This document shows, piece by piece, positions 8,403 through 18,399 of a DNA stretch of 61,296 bases. Numbering within the stretch: the first letter of the stretch is position 1; each line of letters opens with the position of its first letter. The notes below the pieces were generated by a model, which worked only from the letters and a program-made list of their open reading frames with translations, had not been told where the DNA came from and searched no databases. Both the position numbers and the translations under genes were made by a program. This DNA is from Dysgonamonadaceae bacterium (lineage in GTDB: Bacteria > Bacteroidota > Bacteroidia > Bacteroidales > Dysgonomonadaceae). Where the stretch lies: the NCBI GenBank assembly GCA_031272205.1, contig JAISUH010000060.1, positions 1 to 61,296 on the forward strand. The letters are read 5' to 3'.

Positions 8403-11400
8403 TCAATTTGAAAAAACGTATTTCCCCGCAGGGACTTCGAAGATCAAACAGTCGTTATCTTCACCGATTTTTCGGATGTAATCGTTTAATCCTTTGATGG
8501 TTTTCCCTCCATCTTTTGGAAAAAATACGTTTGCCGTACAATTTGGAGGGACGCTTATGCTTAACCGGAGACGGTTTTCATCTTTTTGCCAATGCGATTC
8601 TATTTTCCCCGCCGGGGAATTGTAGATGGCTTTTGCCCACGATAATTGTTTTTCTTCCAACCGTGGAACGCGGATGATAAACTTCCTGAATCCGGGTACA
8701 TGGTCGTCGCGGCGGATACCTGCCACACCGTCCACGTACCACGCGCCGGGGTAAAGGTAGGAGCTGTGCAGCAACGAATGTCCGGGGAGGTCTTTTTCCC
8801 ACATTTCCCAAATAGTTGTCGCTCCGTTTTCGCGCATGAATCCCCATCCGGGATAATCGGTTTGCGAGGTCATGGAATAAATCAAATCGTCGCGGCCTTC
8901 GTCGCGCAACACCTTAAAAAGCATTGCGCCGCCTGTGATGCCGACGTGGATGTGTCCTTTTTTATGGACAAGGATTTCTCTTTCGAGCCTGTCCATAATG
9001 GTTTGCCTTAATTCTGCGTGCATCACGTTGCCGTATAACGCTGCGGCGAGGTTAGCCATCGATGCGTCGGCATAACTGTGGTCGTCGGGGTTGTAGAACT
9101 TTTCGTGGATGGCCCTGCTTGACGCTTCGGCTTGATGTTCCCATTTTTCGGCGTCGGAATAGCGACCGAGCACGCGGGCTATTTTCGCTGCTGTGCGCAG
9201 GTTATACACCCGGTAGCAGTTATTGAAACAGAGCGTTTCGGGTTTGTTGTTGTTCATCCCTTCGGCTGTCGCGTTGGGCCATAGCCAGTCGCCAAGGAAA
9301 TCCCACGAACCGCCAAAACGTTGCAAGAGATGGTTTTCGGTGTGTGAATCAAGAAATTCGAGCCATCCTTTCAGCATCCCGTAATTTTTCTCCAACACAC
9401 GAGTGTCGCCTTCATGTTGATAAATCAGCCAGGGGAGTGTTACCACAATCCCGCCCCAGGCAGGGCCTCCACCTCCGTGATAGGTTGGGGCAGTGTGGGG
9501 GAGAACGCCGTTGCCGAAAAATCGTCCGCTATTGATTTGTTTGTGCGCCCAAGCCGGATCGTTCATGTTTCCCACCATCGATTCGGTGCCTTGCACGTCC
9601 CTCCAGTCTTCGAGCCATTTGGTGTAAAACGCGCCGAGGCGGTAATTAAACAGGCCTGTTTCCGAGGTGGCATGGGCATCGCCACCGTATCCGAAACGTT
9701 CGCGCTGGGGACAATCTACGATGTATCCGCCGATGGAGAGGTTTTGAAAAGTCCAGCATATACGGTTGTAAATCCAATTTTGCAGCGGGTCGGAGCAAGT
9801 GAAGGTTGTTGATTTTTGAAACGAGGTGCGGACGAGCCGTCCCAAAACATCCGATAACTGAGGTTTGGATGTCGCACCTTTGACGGTGATCCATCGCCCA
9901 GAGCTGTAATTGAAGCGGTTGCGAAAAGTTGCTTTGCCCGATTGTCCTACAACAATCGCACTTCGGATACCGAAAGTCATTTCGTCTTGTTCGCGCTCCG
10001 AAAAAAAGAAGCGAACCGTGTCTCCCGGAGCGGCGTGGACGGTGATTTGCGTCCATCCGGCAAAATTGACGCCCATATCGATGCGGTAAACGCCGTTTCC
10101 CCTGTTTTCGACCGATACGGGTTTAATTTCGTCGAACAGACGGTTTCCTTCGACCTGTTGGGCTGATAGAACAAGTTGCGGCGCATATTGTGTGGCCTGC
10201 GTCCATTTGGAGTCGTCGAAACCGGCCAAATTCCATTCGGGTATCGTTCGGGTATCGTCCCATATTTCCCCTCCGTAATTGCCGAATTCCCATTTTCCCG
10301 TCAATCGGTTTGGACTGGGATGAATTTTCCACGAATCGTCTGTCTTGATACGATTAATCAATTGTCCATCAATATTGTAAAGGTCTGCCTGTGCAGAAAC
10401 GATTGGGGTGCGGGGTTTGTCGGGTGTGATGTAGGGTGCGAAAATCGACCATGAAGCGCCCAACCAGAGAGCGATGGTATTTTTACCTTTTTTCAATGCC
10501 GGAGCAATGTCGTAAGCAATGTACCGCGCACGTTTTGTGTGGTCGGTAACCGAAGGAGCCAAAACCTCGTCTCCGATTTTCTCCCCATTGACATACACTT
10601 CATGGTAGCCGACCGATGCGACGAACAATACGGCGCGATGAGGTTTCTCTTTGAGGACGACGTTTTTTCGGAGCCAGGGGTCATACACATTGCAATCGTT
10701 TGATTGGTAATCGAACAGTTGTTTAGATCCAATCCATTTAGCCGTCCATTCGTTCTGGGAAAACAATCCGGTACTCCATTCGGCCACCGCGCTCCACGGC
10801 GAGACCTTTCCCTTTTCGTCTTTTACCGCGACTTTCCAATAACAGGTTTTGTCGGACAACAGCGCTGCGCCGTCGTAGGCAATCAGTTGCATGTCGTCCG
10901 ATTCTATCCAGCCGCTGTCCCACAGATCGCCGACATTTTTATCCAGCGTTTCTTTGGAACAAGCGACCAAGATGCGGTATGCGCTTTGTTTTTGGGCGAA
11001 TTGATTTTCATCGACGGCTCTCAGCGTCCAGCTGAACCGAGGCTTTTTTTCGTCCAATCCTTGTGGACGGGTTAAATATTCCAATGTCAAATTATCCGGA
11101 ATTATGCTCGAATTTTTTGCTTTTATCCAGTTCAGACAACGCCCGAACCATTCATCGAGGGTGGGCGTTGAAGAGAATCCGTGTTCTCCTGCGAAATAGA
11201 GGTGCATCTCGGCCGAAACGCCGTTTTTTTGCAGCGCTTCATAAAAACGCAGGCTGTTTGCAACGGGCACCAGCGTGTCGTCGGAAGCGTGAAAAAGAAT
11301 GGTTGGGGGCGTGTTTTTGTTCACCTGCAATTCGTTCGAAAAATACCGGATTTGTTCGGCAGAAGGCGTTTTTCCGATCAGGTTTTCGCGCGAACCCAAG

Positions 11401-11999
11401 TGAGTGAACCTTTCGTCGAATGTGATGACCGGATACACCAGAATCATAAAATCGGGGCGCACGCGAGCCTGTTTATTTTCGACAAGTATCGTATCGCAAT
11501 GTACGCCGGCCGAAGAAGCCAAATGCCCTCCTGCCGAAAAGCCCATGATACCCACCTTCGTCGTGTCGATACCCCAAACGGACGATTTCTCGCGGACGAT
11601 TTCGATGGCGCGTTGCGCATCTTTGAGGGGCGCAAAAGATTTGTCGCCGACAATTTCTTCGTCGGGGAGACTGTATTTCAGGACGAAAGCGGCGATGCCC
11701 TGTTCTCGAAAAGCCTCTGCTACGCGAAATCCTTCGCGCCGGATGTGCTCGTTGTAATATCCTCCGCCGGGGCAGATAATGACGGCGGTTTTGTTTTCGC
11801 CTGCGGGAATGAAGGGCGTGATGGAAGGGTTAGTGATGCGCCTCACTACGAGGACGTTTCCGGCATCATCAAGGGTCTGTTCTTCTGCCACAGGCAGCGT
11901 GTTTTTTTCGTACAGTAAAATTTCGGGATCTTGCTGCGCATGAGCCGCAAAGCTCAAAGGCATTACCATCAATAGGAGAGCGATTAGATTTTTTTTCAC
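8403..11999 (-). CDS. Esterase / alpha-L-rhamnosidase (GH78) fusion
   Basis: An exported enzyme of 1198 aa with a signal peptide at about 1-21 (ending SFAAHA). Residues about 25-295 are an alpha/beta hydrolase of the BD-FAE/acetyl-esterase type: oxyanion CPGGGYY (about 76-82), nucleophile elbow GFSAGG (Ser155), acid in HASDDTLVPV (about 241), and His273 in GEHGF. From about 300 a GH78 alpha-L-rhamnosidase follows: N-terminal beta-sandwich domains, VDCPQRERFGYGGDAH at the catalytic barrel, and the GWGFMRENGATTIWEMW region near the C-terminus. Together they would remove ester groups and terminal rhamnose from plant-type glycans such as rhamnogalacturonan or glycosides. Its start codon overlaps the stop of the upstream GH78 by four bases (ATGA), so translation is probably coupled. 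Confidence 0.9.
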   Translation of the reverse strand: MKKNLIALLLMVMPLSFAAHAQQDPEILLYEKNTLPVAEEQTLDDAGNVLVVRRITNPSITPFIPAGENKTAVIICPGGGYYNEHIRREGFRVAEAFREQGIAAFVLKYSLPDEEIVGDKSFAPLKDAQRAIEIVREKSSVWGIDTTKVGIMGFSAGGHLASSAGVHCDTILVENKQARVRPDFMILVYPVITFDERFTHLGSRENLIGKTPSAEQIRYFSNELQVNKNTPPTILFHASDDTLVPVANSLRFYEALQKNGVSAEMHLYFAGEHGFSSTPTLDEWFGRCLNWIKAKNSSIIPDNLTLEYLTRPQGLDEKKPRFSWTLRAVDENQFAQKQSAYRILVACSKETLDKNVGDLWDSGWIESDDMQLIAYDGAALLSDKTCYWKVAVKDEKGKVSPWSAVAEWSTGLFSQNEWTAKWIGSKQLFDYQSNDCNVYDPWLRKNVVLKEKPHRAVLFVASVGYHEVYVNGEKIGDEVLAPSVTDHTKRARYIAYDIAPALKKGKNTIALWLGASWSIFAPYITPDKPRTPIVSAQADLYNIDGQLINRIKTDDSWKIHPSPNRLTGKWEFGNYGGEIWDDTRTIPEWNLAGFDDSKWTQATQYAPQLVLSAQQVEGNRLFDEIKPVSVENRGNGVYRIDMGVNFAGWTQITVHAAPGDTVRFFFSEREQDEMTFGIRSAIVVGQSGKATFRNRFNYSSGRWITVKGATSKPQLSDVLGRLVRTSFQKSTTFTCSDPLQNWIYNRICWTFQNLSIGGYIVDCPQRERFGYGGDAHATSETGLFNYRLGAFYTKWLEDWRDVQGTESMVGNMNDPAWAHKQINSGRFFGNGVLPHTAPTYHGGGGPAWGGIVVTLPWLIYQHEGDTRVLEKNYGMLKGWLEFLDSHTENHLLQRFGGSWDFLGDWLWPNATAEGMNNNKPETLCFNNCYRVYNLRTAAKIARVLGRYSDAEKWEHQAEASSRAIHEKFYNPDDHSYADASMANLAAALYGNVMHAELRQTIMDRLEREILVHKKGHIHVGITGGAMLFKVLRDEGRDDLIYSMTSQTDYPGWGFMRENGATTIWEMWEKDLPGHSLLHSSYLYPGAWYVDGVAGIRRDDHVPGFRKFIIRVPRLEEKQLSWAKAIYNSPAGKIESHWQKDENRLRLSISVPPNCTANVFFPKDGGKTIKGLNDYIRKIGEDNDCLIFEVPAGKYVFSN

Positions 12000-14734
12000 G
12001 GGTTTGATTTTAAGATTGTTTGAAAAGTATGTGTGCCGCTTTTAACCTCTTGAAAACCGGATTTTCCGGGGAGATAAATTGTTGCCCTGCAATTTACCGG
12101 AACGGAAACGTTGAGGGTGAAGATTTGGTCGTCGTTTATTTTCCAATCGACCGATACGGCACCGAGATGCGTATCGTAGCTCGCTTTTACCCATCTTAAA
12201 TCTCCGGCTGTTTGCGGTGCGATAGTGAGATGCTGGATTCCGCTGTCGTCGGTTGGGCCGGGGATTATTCCGGCTAAAGATCGGAAAAACCATTCTTCTA
12301 TTTGCCCCATCATAAAATGGTTCCATGAGGCTCCTTTTCTCGGATCCCACAATTCGGTCAATGTTGTAACGCCAAACTGCAACTGGAAACCGTATCCGGG
12401 AACATCGCTATGGTTGTGCATCCAATACATAACCTCATTGAAGCCGTTATCGGCCAATGCGCGAAACAGATAGCGATTGCCTACATCGCCGGTCGAAAGG
12501 CGATAGCCTTTTTCGCGAATGTCGGCCATCAAATTTTCGATAACGGCCTTCCGGTCAATGTCTTCAACCAATCCGGCGAACAGCGGCATGGCGTTTGAAG
12601 CCTGACTTCCTGTTCCGTATTGTTTGGTTTTTTTGTCGAAAAAGGTGTTGTTGAATGCCTTTTTCACCTTTTTCGATAATGTTTCGTAACGGCGGGCATC
12701 TTCCGTTTTGCCCAGCATTTTCGCCGCTTCGAACAAGCGCTCAATGGCCATGTAATAATGTGCGGAAGCCGATAGCGGAACGGGCGTGTTGCGCGAAATG
12801 CCATAGGGAAACTCAATGTTGTAATCGCACCAGTCGCCTAATCCGTGAGAAAGAATGTGATTGTCGGCGGTTGTGGACAGGTAATCGACGTATTTTCTCA
12901 TCACATCGTAATACTCCTTGATGAGCGACGCGTCGTTATAAAATTCGTAGTACATGAAGGGGATGAAGATCCCGGCTATACCCCATTCGGGCGAATCTCG
13001 AAATCCACTTTCGAAGATGACATATTCGGGAGCGATATCGGGAATCAGCCCGTTGGGGAGCTGTGCGTCGCGGATATCCTGCATCACTTTGCGCATGAGG
13101 AGCGACTGATCGAAATTGTAAAACAATCCGGGACCGTTGAGGTGGTCTTCTTCGAGCCATCCCAATTTTTCCCGATGTGGGCAGTCGGTAAATACTGCTT
13201 GCATATTGCTTTTTATGGCGTTTACAATAAGCGTGTGCGTTCGGGAGAATATTTCGTTCGACGCCCGAAATTGTCCTGTCTGAGGAACGCTGTTGTAAAC
13301 AAAACAAGATTGCAGATCCAACAAAACCGGAATATCACGCCCGTCGTTTGCCCCCGTCGGTTTTGCGCCGTCAACCTGAATGTAACGGTAGCCGTAATAG
13401 GAAAAGCGGGGACGCCAACTTTCTACGGAATCGCCTTTTAAGGTATATTCGAAATAGTAAGGCGAACCCGATTGCTGTTGATTTACTCCTCCGGTTGTGT
13501 CGGTATTCTCACCCAATGTAAACCGCACTTTGTCGCCTCTTTTGCCTGAAATTCGTATTTCCGGAAAACCGGAGAGATTTTGTTCCATATCGAACACGTA
13601 AGACTTGCCGACTTTTGTCATTTTTTTAACAGGAAATCGTTCCCTTATTTTCACGGGATTGGCGGTTTGGGCGGTTAATTTCCCTTTTGGGGCATTTTGA
13701 ATCACCACAGGCTTCCATCCCGAATCGTTGAACAGTGGTTTGTCCCAACCCTCCTGTTCCAAACGCGCATCGTAATCTTCTCCTCCGTACATATCGTTGA
13801 ATATCAGCGGACTGAGCGAATATTTCCACGTTTCATCAGAAGAAACAATTTTCGACGAACCGTCCGTATAGGTGATTACCATTTTGAAAAACAGGGTAGG
13901 CGGGCCGAAACTGACCTGCATTTTCGCATAGCGGCCTCCCTGTTCGTTGTAAAATCCGTTGCCCAGCAATACGCCAACGGTATTTTGGCGATTTATCGCA
14001 GTTGTAATGTCGAAAGTATTGTAATAGACGGTTTTATCGTAATCGCTCCATAGCGGTGCAAATTCGGCGTCCCCCAATTTTTTGCCGTTGAGCGACAATT
14101 CGTAATGTCCCAGTCCGCAAATATAAATAACGGCGTCCCTTACCGGTTTTTCGGAAGAAAAATCTTTGCGGAGGTAAATGCTTTGTTTGGATAGAGGCGC
14201 CGTTTCCCTCCATTTTTTTGCAGCTTCGGATGCAGGCGCTATGCTGTGGTAATTTCGTCCCTGCGGCAGATCGGAGGCTTCACGAGTAATTGCGCCGATC
14301 CATTTTGCATCCATATCGGACGGGGCTATGCGGAAGGATTGTTTTTCACTCCATTCCGATGCTTTGTTTTTTTGATCCCAGACACGAACGCGCCAACGGT
14401 ATTTTTTTCCCCGTTTCAACAGCGCTTTCCCATAATAGGGGATCTGTTGGCACTTTGACGATTTTATTTTACCCGAATCCCAGAATTTAATTTCTTTCCC
14501 ATTAACGTTACCGAATACCTGAATCGAGTAGGCCGACTGCTCTGTATCGTTTACGTTTGATTGCATTTGCCAACCGAAATGGGGCAATTGGGTCAAAACA
14601 ACCATTCCGTCTCCCTGTTGATAATCGCAATAAAGCGATGTAAGGGCTATTGTTTGCTTTTGACTGTTTGATGCTACGGAATGGAAAACCGAAGCAAAAA
14701 TAAGGATACACAAGGAGAAATAAGAATGTTTCAT
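11996..14734 (-). CDS. Alpha-L-rhamnosidase, GH78
   Basis: An exported glycosidase of 912 aa with a signal peptide at about 1-22. The N-terminal part (about 25-170) holds the Ig-like domain typical of bacterial rhamnosidases (HFGWQM, SAYSIQV, YRWRVRVWD). The beta-sandwich domain (about 185-330) contains AVIYICGLGHYELSLNGKK. The alpha/alpha barrel carries FTDCPHREKLGWLEEDH, the acidic stretch where GH78 catalytic residues lie, and GYGFQLQFGVTTLTELWD near the end. It lacks the esterase domain of its neighbour. It is the first gene of a two-gene operon with the esterase-GH78 fusion. Confidence 0.9.
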   Translation of the reverse strand: MKHSYFSLCILIFASVFHSVASNSQKQTIALTSLYCDYQQGDGMVVLTQLPHFGWQMQSNVNDTEQSAYSIQVFGNVNGKEIKFWDSGKIKSSKCQQIPYYGKALLKRGKKYRWRVRVWDQKNKASEWSEKQSFRIAPSDMDAKWIGAITREASDLPQGRNYHSIAPASEAAKKWRETAPLSKQSIYLRKDFSSEKPVRDAVIYICGLGHYELSLNGKKLGDAEFAPLWSDYDKTVYYNTFDITTAINRQNTVGVLLGNGFYNEQGGRYAKMQVSFGPPTLFFKMVITYTDGSSKIVSSDETWKYSLSPLIFNDMYGGEDYDARLEQEGWDKPLFNDSGWKPVVIQNAPKGKLTAQTANPVKIRERFPVKKMTKVGKSYVFDMEQNLSGFPEIRISGKRGDKVRFTLGENTDTTGGVNQQQSGSPYYFEYTLKGDSVESWRPRFSYYGYRYIQVDGAKPTGANDGRDIPVLLDLQSCFVYNSVPQTGQFRASNEIFSRTHTLIVNAIKSNMQAVFTDCPHREKLGWLEEDHLNGPGLFYNFDQSLLMRKVMQDIRDAQLPNGLIPDIAPEYVIFESGFRDSPEWGIAGIFIPFMYYEFYNDASLIKEYYDVMRKYVDYLSTTADNHILSHGLGDWCDYNIEFPYGISRNTPVPLSASAHYYMAIERLFEAAKMLGKTEDARRYETLSKKVKKAFNNTFFDKKTKQYGTGSQASNAMPLFAGLVEDIDRKAVIENLMADIREKGYRLSTGDVGNRYLFRALADNGFNEVMYWMHNHSDVPGYGFQLQFGVTTLTELWDPRKGASWNHFMMGQIEEWFFRSLAGIIPGPTDDSGIQHLTIAPQTAGDLRWVKASYDTHLGAVSVDWKINDDQIFTLNVSVPVNCRATIYLPGKSGFQEVKSGTHTFQTILKSNP

Positions 14735-14773
14735 CGGTATCTAAGAATATGCTTTCTTATTAAAAATCACGTT

Positions 14774-14781
14774 GTAAAGAT
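14774..14781 (-). promoter_or_regulatory. Possible -7 element for the GH78 operon
   Basis: On the minus strand this reads TATCTTTA, one base from the Bacteroidota -7 consensus TAnnTTTG, and lies 40 bases upstream of the GH78 start. I do not see a convincing TTTG at -33. Confidence 0.3.
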
Positions 14782-14924
14782 ACAAAATCTTTATGAATTT
14801 CATCACGTTTTTTTCGTTACGAAATTTTCGTTATAATTATCTAAATACTAACGCTTCCAGATATGTTTTGTTTCAGATGGTTATTTTTTTCGGAAAAAGA
14901 ACCCGAACACATGGCTTTCATATT

Positions 14925-15575
14925 TTAATGATCAAACGGAACTTGCGTTTCGTAATAGTTACACCATGCCTTGATTCCGCAATCTCCGCATTTGGGTTTA
15001 CGGGCAACGCAGACGTAGCGGCCGTGCAAGATGAGCCAGTGATGCGCTTTCGACAGGAAGCGTTTGGGGATGTATTTCACCAATTCTTTTTCCGTTTCCC
15101 GCGGCGTTTTGGAGTTGTTGGTCAGCCCGATACGGTTCGACACGCGAAAAACGTGCGTATCCACGGGCATGGCCGGCGTGTCGAATGCCACGGCGAGCAT
15201 CACGTTTGCTGTTTTGCGGCCTACGCCGGGAATGGTCAGCAACGAATCGATATCGGAAGGGATTTGTCCGTTAAAATCGGAAACGACCTTTTTGGCCATT
15301 CCCACTAAATTTTTCGATTTGTTGTTTGGGTAAGACACGCTGCGGATGTACGGAAAAAGATCTTCGGGGTGGGCGAGGGACATTGTTTCAACCGTGGGAA
15401 AGGCTTCAAACAGTTTTGGTGTAACCGTGTTCACCCGCTTGTCGGTGCATTGAGCCGAGAGAATCACGGCGACCAACAGCTGGTAGGGGTTGCGATAGTG
15501 CAGTTCTGTTTCGGCCGATTCGGCATTTGCCTCGAACCAGCCGATAACGCGGGCATATCGTTCTTTTTTGGTCAT
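14925..15575 (-). CDS. nth: Endonuclease III
   Basis: A base-excision-repair DNA glycosylase/AP lyase of 216 aa acting on oxidized pyrimidines. The helix-hairpin-helix with catalytic Lys is LLTIPGVGRKTANVML, the catalytic Asp is in MPVDTHVFRVSNR, and a C-terminal [4Fe-4S] cluster has spacing C-x6-C-x2-C-x5-C (CVARKPKCGDCGIKAWC). An upstream in-frame ATG at 15620 exists. The start at 15575 is preferred because it gives the usual N-terminus MTKKERYARVI and overlaps the rsmE stop as ATGA. Confidence 0.95.
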   Translation of the reverse strand: MTKKERYARVIGWFEANAESAETELHYRNPYQLLVAVILSAQCTDKRVNTVTPKLFEAFPTVETMSLAHPEDLFPYIRSVSYPNNKSKNLVGMAKKVVSDFNGQIPSDIDSLLTIPGVGRKTANVMLAVAFDTPAMPVDTHVFRVSNRIGLTNNSKTPRETEKELVKYIPKRFLSKAHHWLILHGRYVCVARKPKCGDCGIKAWCNYYETQVPFDH

Positions 15576-16282
15576 TTTAAATCGTTGATTACATGTATGG
15601 TATGGCAAGCAGCCAAGCATGCCGTTTCTGTCCGTAAGCGCGTTTCGCCGAGGCTGACGGGTTCAAAACCGTTATCGATGGCCTGTTGTACTTCTTGTTC
15701 GCTGAAATCGCCTTCGGGACCGATTAGCGCCAGTGCGTTTTCGCCTTTCCGGTATATCTCGGCCAAAGTTTTTTTGGGGGAAGGATGACAGTGGGCGATA
15801 AATTTCCGTCCGTTGAAGGGCAAGGCCACAAAACGGGCGAAGGGCGTTATTTCGTCAATTGTTGGGAGGAAGGCCTGCTGCGACTGTTTCATGGCCGAAA
15901 CGGCAATTTTCCACAAACGTTCCGTTTTCAAGTCTTTACGTTCGGAATAACGGCACAAAAGCGGGCTGAACCGGTCTGTTCCTATTTCTGTGGCTTTTTC
16001 CACAAACCACTCGTTTCTGTCCATATTTTTGGTGGGGGCAAAAGCTATTTGCAAGCTGAAAGGCCAAGGCTTGACCTGCTCATCGGCTTTTTCGATACTC
16101 AACACGCAGTGTTTGGGATGCGCTTGAAGGATTGCGCAGCGATAAAAGAAGCCTTTTCCGTCGGTAACTTCAATCCGGTCGCCCTCCTTCATCCGAAGCG
16201 CCTTTACGCAATGCTGCGACTCCTGTTCGGGCAGTTGCGGAACGTGGAGGATATCGGGACAGAAAAACAGGGTGTCGGACAT
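15572..16282 (-). CDS. rsmE: 16S rRNA m3U1498 methyltransferase
   Basis: A SPOUT-class RNA methyltransferase of 236 aa that would methylate N3 of U1498 in 16S rRNA. It has the N-terminal PUA-like domain (HCVKALRMKEGDRIEVTDGKG) and the C-terminal knot with SAM-binding LIGPEGDFSEQE and VSLGETRLRTETA. The segment WFVEKATEIGTDRFSPLLCRYSE is split across the family signature. It overlaps nth by four bases at its 3' end and starts 10 bases after the nuclease/UVR gene, so it is part of the same leftward operon. Confidence 0.95.
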   Translation of the reverse strand: MSDTLFFCPDILHVPQLPEQESQHCVKALRMKEGDRIEVTDGKGFFYRCAILQAHPKHCVLSIEKADEQVKPWPFSLQIAFAPTKNMDRNEWFVEKATEIGTDRFSPLLCRYSERKDLKTERLWKIAVSAMKQSQQAFLPTIDEITPFARFVALPFNGRKFIAHCHPSPKKTLAEIYRKGENALALIGPEGDFSEQEVQQAIDNGFEPVSLGETRLRTETACLAACHTIHVINDLK

Positions 16283-16292
16283 GTGGAGGGAA

Positions 16293-16895
16293 TTACGTAT
16301 TTGATTTTCTTTTGTTTATCTCGTCGCGAAGTTTGGTAGCCAACTCATAATCCTCGTCTCGTATGGCCTCTTCCAAACGGAGTTTCAAGGAGTCCAAACG
16401 CAATTCGGACAGGTTTTCCGATTCGGGTTCGTCGTTGTCCGAAGCAGTGATGGCCGGTTCATCGATGCTGATTGGGTTTTGCTCATCAAACACGATGGAC
16501 ATGTTCCGCATGATTTCTTCGTTCGTGTAAATGGGCGAATTGGTGCGGATGGCCAATGCAACGGCGTCCGAGGTGCGGGAATCGAAGTGAAATTCTTCTC
16601 CGTTTTGGCGAATGAGCAAATCGGAGAAAAATGCACCGTCTTCGAATTTATAAATGTAAACCTCTATCAATTCGATTTTTAGTTTCTCGAAAATCGTTTG
16701 TACCAAATCGTGCGTAAGCGGTCGGGGAGGGGTTATGTTCTCCATCACGATGGCAATGGATTGGGCTTCGGGAGTACCGATAACAATCGGCAGCCTCCTG
16801 ATGCCGTTTTCTTCGGCGAAGATGAGTGCATAAGCGCCCGCCTGAACCTGACTGAACGAAATGCCGAGTATGGAAAGTTTTATTTTTTGAGCCAC
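16293..16895 (-). CDS. Bifunctional nuclease (DUF151) with C-terminal UVR motif
   Basis: A 200-aa protein. Residues about 1-135 form the bifunctional-nuclease (BFN/DUF151) domain (LPIVIGTPEAQSIAI, RPLTHDL, FHFDSRTSDAVALAIR, PIYTNEEIM). A short acidic linker follows. The C-terminal 35 residues are a UvrB/UvrC-type UVR helix pair (LRLEEAIRDEDYELATKLRDE). This arrangement is common in Bacteroidota, but its cellular role is poorly defined. It lies between the PLP enzyme (33-base gap) and rsmE (10-base gap). Confidence 0.9.
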   Translation of the reverse strand: MAQKIKLSILGISFSQVQAGAYALIFAEENGIRRLPIVIGTPEAQSIAIVMENITPPRPLTHDLVQTIFEKLKIELIEVYIYKFEDGAFFSDLLIRQNGEEFHFDSRTSDAVALAIRTNSPIYTNEEIMRNMSIVFDEQNPISIDEPAITASDNDEPESENLSELRLDSLKLRLEEAIRDEDYELATKLRDEINKRKSNT

Positions 16896-16928
16896 TATAA
16901 CTTGCTGTTTTTGAGGTTACACTTCATT

Positions 16929-18167
16929 TTAAGCGCCATTCAGGGCTTGAAGAATATCGTTCAACAAATCGTCGGCGCTTTCCAATCCCACCGATAAGCG
17001 TAATGTTTTGTCGCTAACGTTCATTTTGTCGCGAATTTCTTGCGCAAACGTTCCGAAAATAGTGCTGGCCGGATGGATAATCAACGATTTGTTGTCGAAC
17101 AGGTTGGTTGCCCGGCGGATTAGTTTCAGCCGGTTCATAAATGAATAGCAGACTTTTTTGGATGCCAAATCGAAGGTCATCATCGCGCCGGGGTAGGGGC
17201 CGAATTGTTTCAGGCTCAAGTCGAAATAGGGATTATCGGGCAAACCGGTATAATTGACGTTCTCAATTCCGGGTATTGTCTTCAACCGCTCGGATAGTTC
17301 GGCGCAGGTACGGCTTTCGCGCTGGAAGCGAATATCCAGAGTCTCTAAACCCAAGGTCTGCATGTACGCTGTTTGAGGGGTCATGTATGCGCCGAAATTT
17401 CGGTGGATTTCCTGCCGGAGCTTTACGAAAAAGGCATTTTTTCCAAATTGGAGGGCGATCTCTTTCAAGCGGGGAGCATGAGACCATTCGAAAACGCAAT
17501 AATCGATAATCAGGCCGCCCAAGCCGGTAGCCCCGCCCGAAATGTATTTTGTGCTGGAGACAATCTCGATATCGACGCCGAAATCTTTCGCATGAAAGGC
17601 CGAAAACGGGACGATGGTGCTGTCGGCAATCAGCGGAACGTGATTGGCATGCGCTACGGCGCTCAGCGCGGCAAGGTCGGCTACCTCCATTTGCGGGTTG
17701 GTGATGATCTCCAAAAACAGGGCGCAGGTGTTCGAATCGATATTCTCGCGCACTTCTTCCACCTTAGTCAAATCGCAAAAACGGATTTCCACGCCGAAAG
17801 GCTTGAGCGTATTGACGAAAAACGAATAGGTGTTGCCGAAAAGATGTCTCGATGTGATGATGTTGCAACCGCTGTATGCTATCGACATAATGGTGTTGGT
17901 GATAGCGGCCATACCCGAATTTAATGCTGTAACAGCAAAGGCTCCGGTAACCGTTTTTACGCGGTTTTCGAAATATTGAACCGTGGGGTTGGCTATGCGC
18001 GAATAGGTACATTCGGGCGTCCTCCCGCAAAATGCCGCTTCCATCTCTTCCGCCGTGTCAAATTCGTAAGCGGCCGTGTTATAAATCGGCATCGACAGAG
18101 AATTATAATTGTCTTTTTTTGGAAAAGGCGTACTCAACAACTTCGATTCGAAATTAAAATCATCCAT
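16929..18167 (-). CDS. Cys/Met-metabolism PLP-dependent enzyme, O-acetylhomoserine sulfhydrylase-like
   Basis: A fold-type I PLP enzyme of 412 aa in the cystathionine gamma-synthase/homocysteine synthase group. Visible family features are MPIYNTAAYEFDTAEEM, TYSRIANPTVQYFENRV, the cofactor-phosphate segment LNSGMAAIT, the Asp pairing with the pyridine ring in LIADSTIVP, the Schiff-base Lys in VSSTKYISGGAT, and LRLSVGLESADDL at the C-terminus. Whether it uses O-acetylhomoserine with sulfide, with cysteine, or acts as a lyase cannot be told from sequence alone. It is the first gene of the leftward run that ends with nth. Confidence 0.8.
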   Translation of the reverse strand: MDDFNFESKLLSTPFPKKDNYNSLSMPIYNTAAYEFDTAEEMEAAFCGRTPECTYSRIANPTVQYFENRVKTVTGAFAVTALNSGMAAITNTIMSIAYSGCNIITSRHLFGNTYSFFVNTLKPFGVEIRFCDLTKVEEVRENIDSNTCALFLEIITNPQMEVADLAALSAVAHANHVPLIADSTIVPFSAFHAKDFGVDIEIVSSTKYISGGATGLGGLIIDYCVFEWSHAPRLKEIALQFGKNAFFVKLRQEIHRNFGAYMTPQTAYMQTLGLETLDIRFQRESRTCAELSERLKTIPGIENVNYTGLPDNPYFDLSLKQFGPYPGAMMTFDLASKKVCYSFMNRLKLIRRATNLFDNKSLIIHPASTIFGTFAQEIRDKMNVSDKTLRLSVGLESADDLLNDILQALNGA

Positions 18168-18202
18168 TTTATCTCTTTCTGTTTTTTAGTGATAATCCGA
18201 TA

Positions 18203-18210
18203 CAAAGGTA
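18203..18210 (-). promoter_or_regulatory. -7 promoter element for the PLP-enzyme operon
   Basis: The minus strand reads TACCTTTG, an exact match to TAnnTTTG, 35 bases upstream of the start codon at 18167. The -33 region is weak (no clean TTTG). Confidence 0.55.
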
Positions 18211-18399
18211 GTACATTTTTTGAAAATCCTGTCGATTCCCTACCGTTGGAAAATAACAAATTGTTTTTTTGCCACAAAATACAGGAAGGCAATAAGCGGT
18301 TTTTCCCATTCATGTTAAAATATTACATTCTCTTCGGAGGTTTATTTATACTTCTTCCGTAAAAACAGTTGCGCTCAAGTTCGTAAATCAGCGTTTGCA

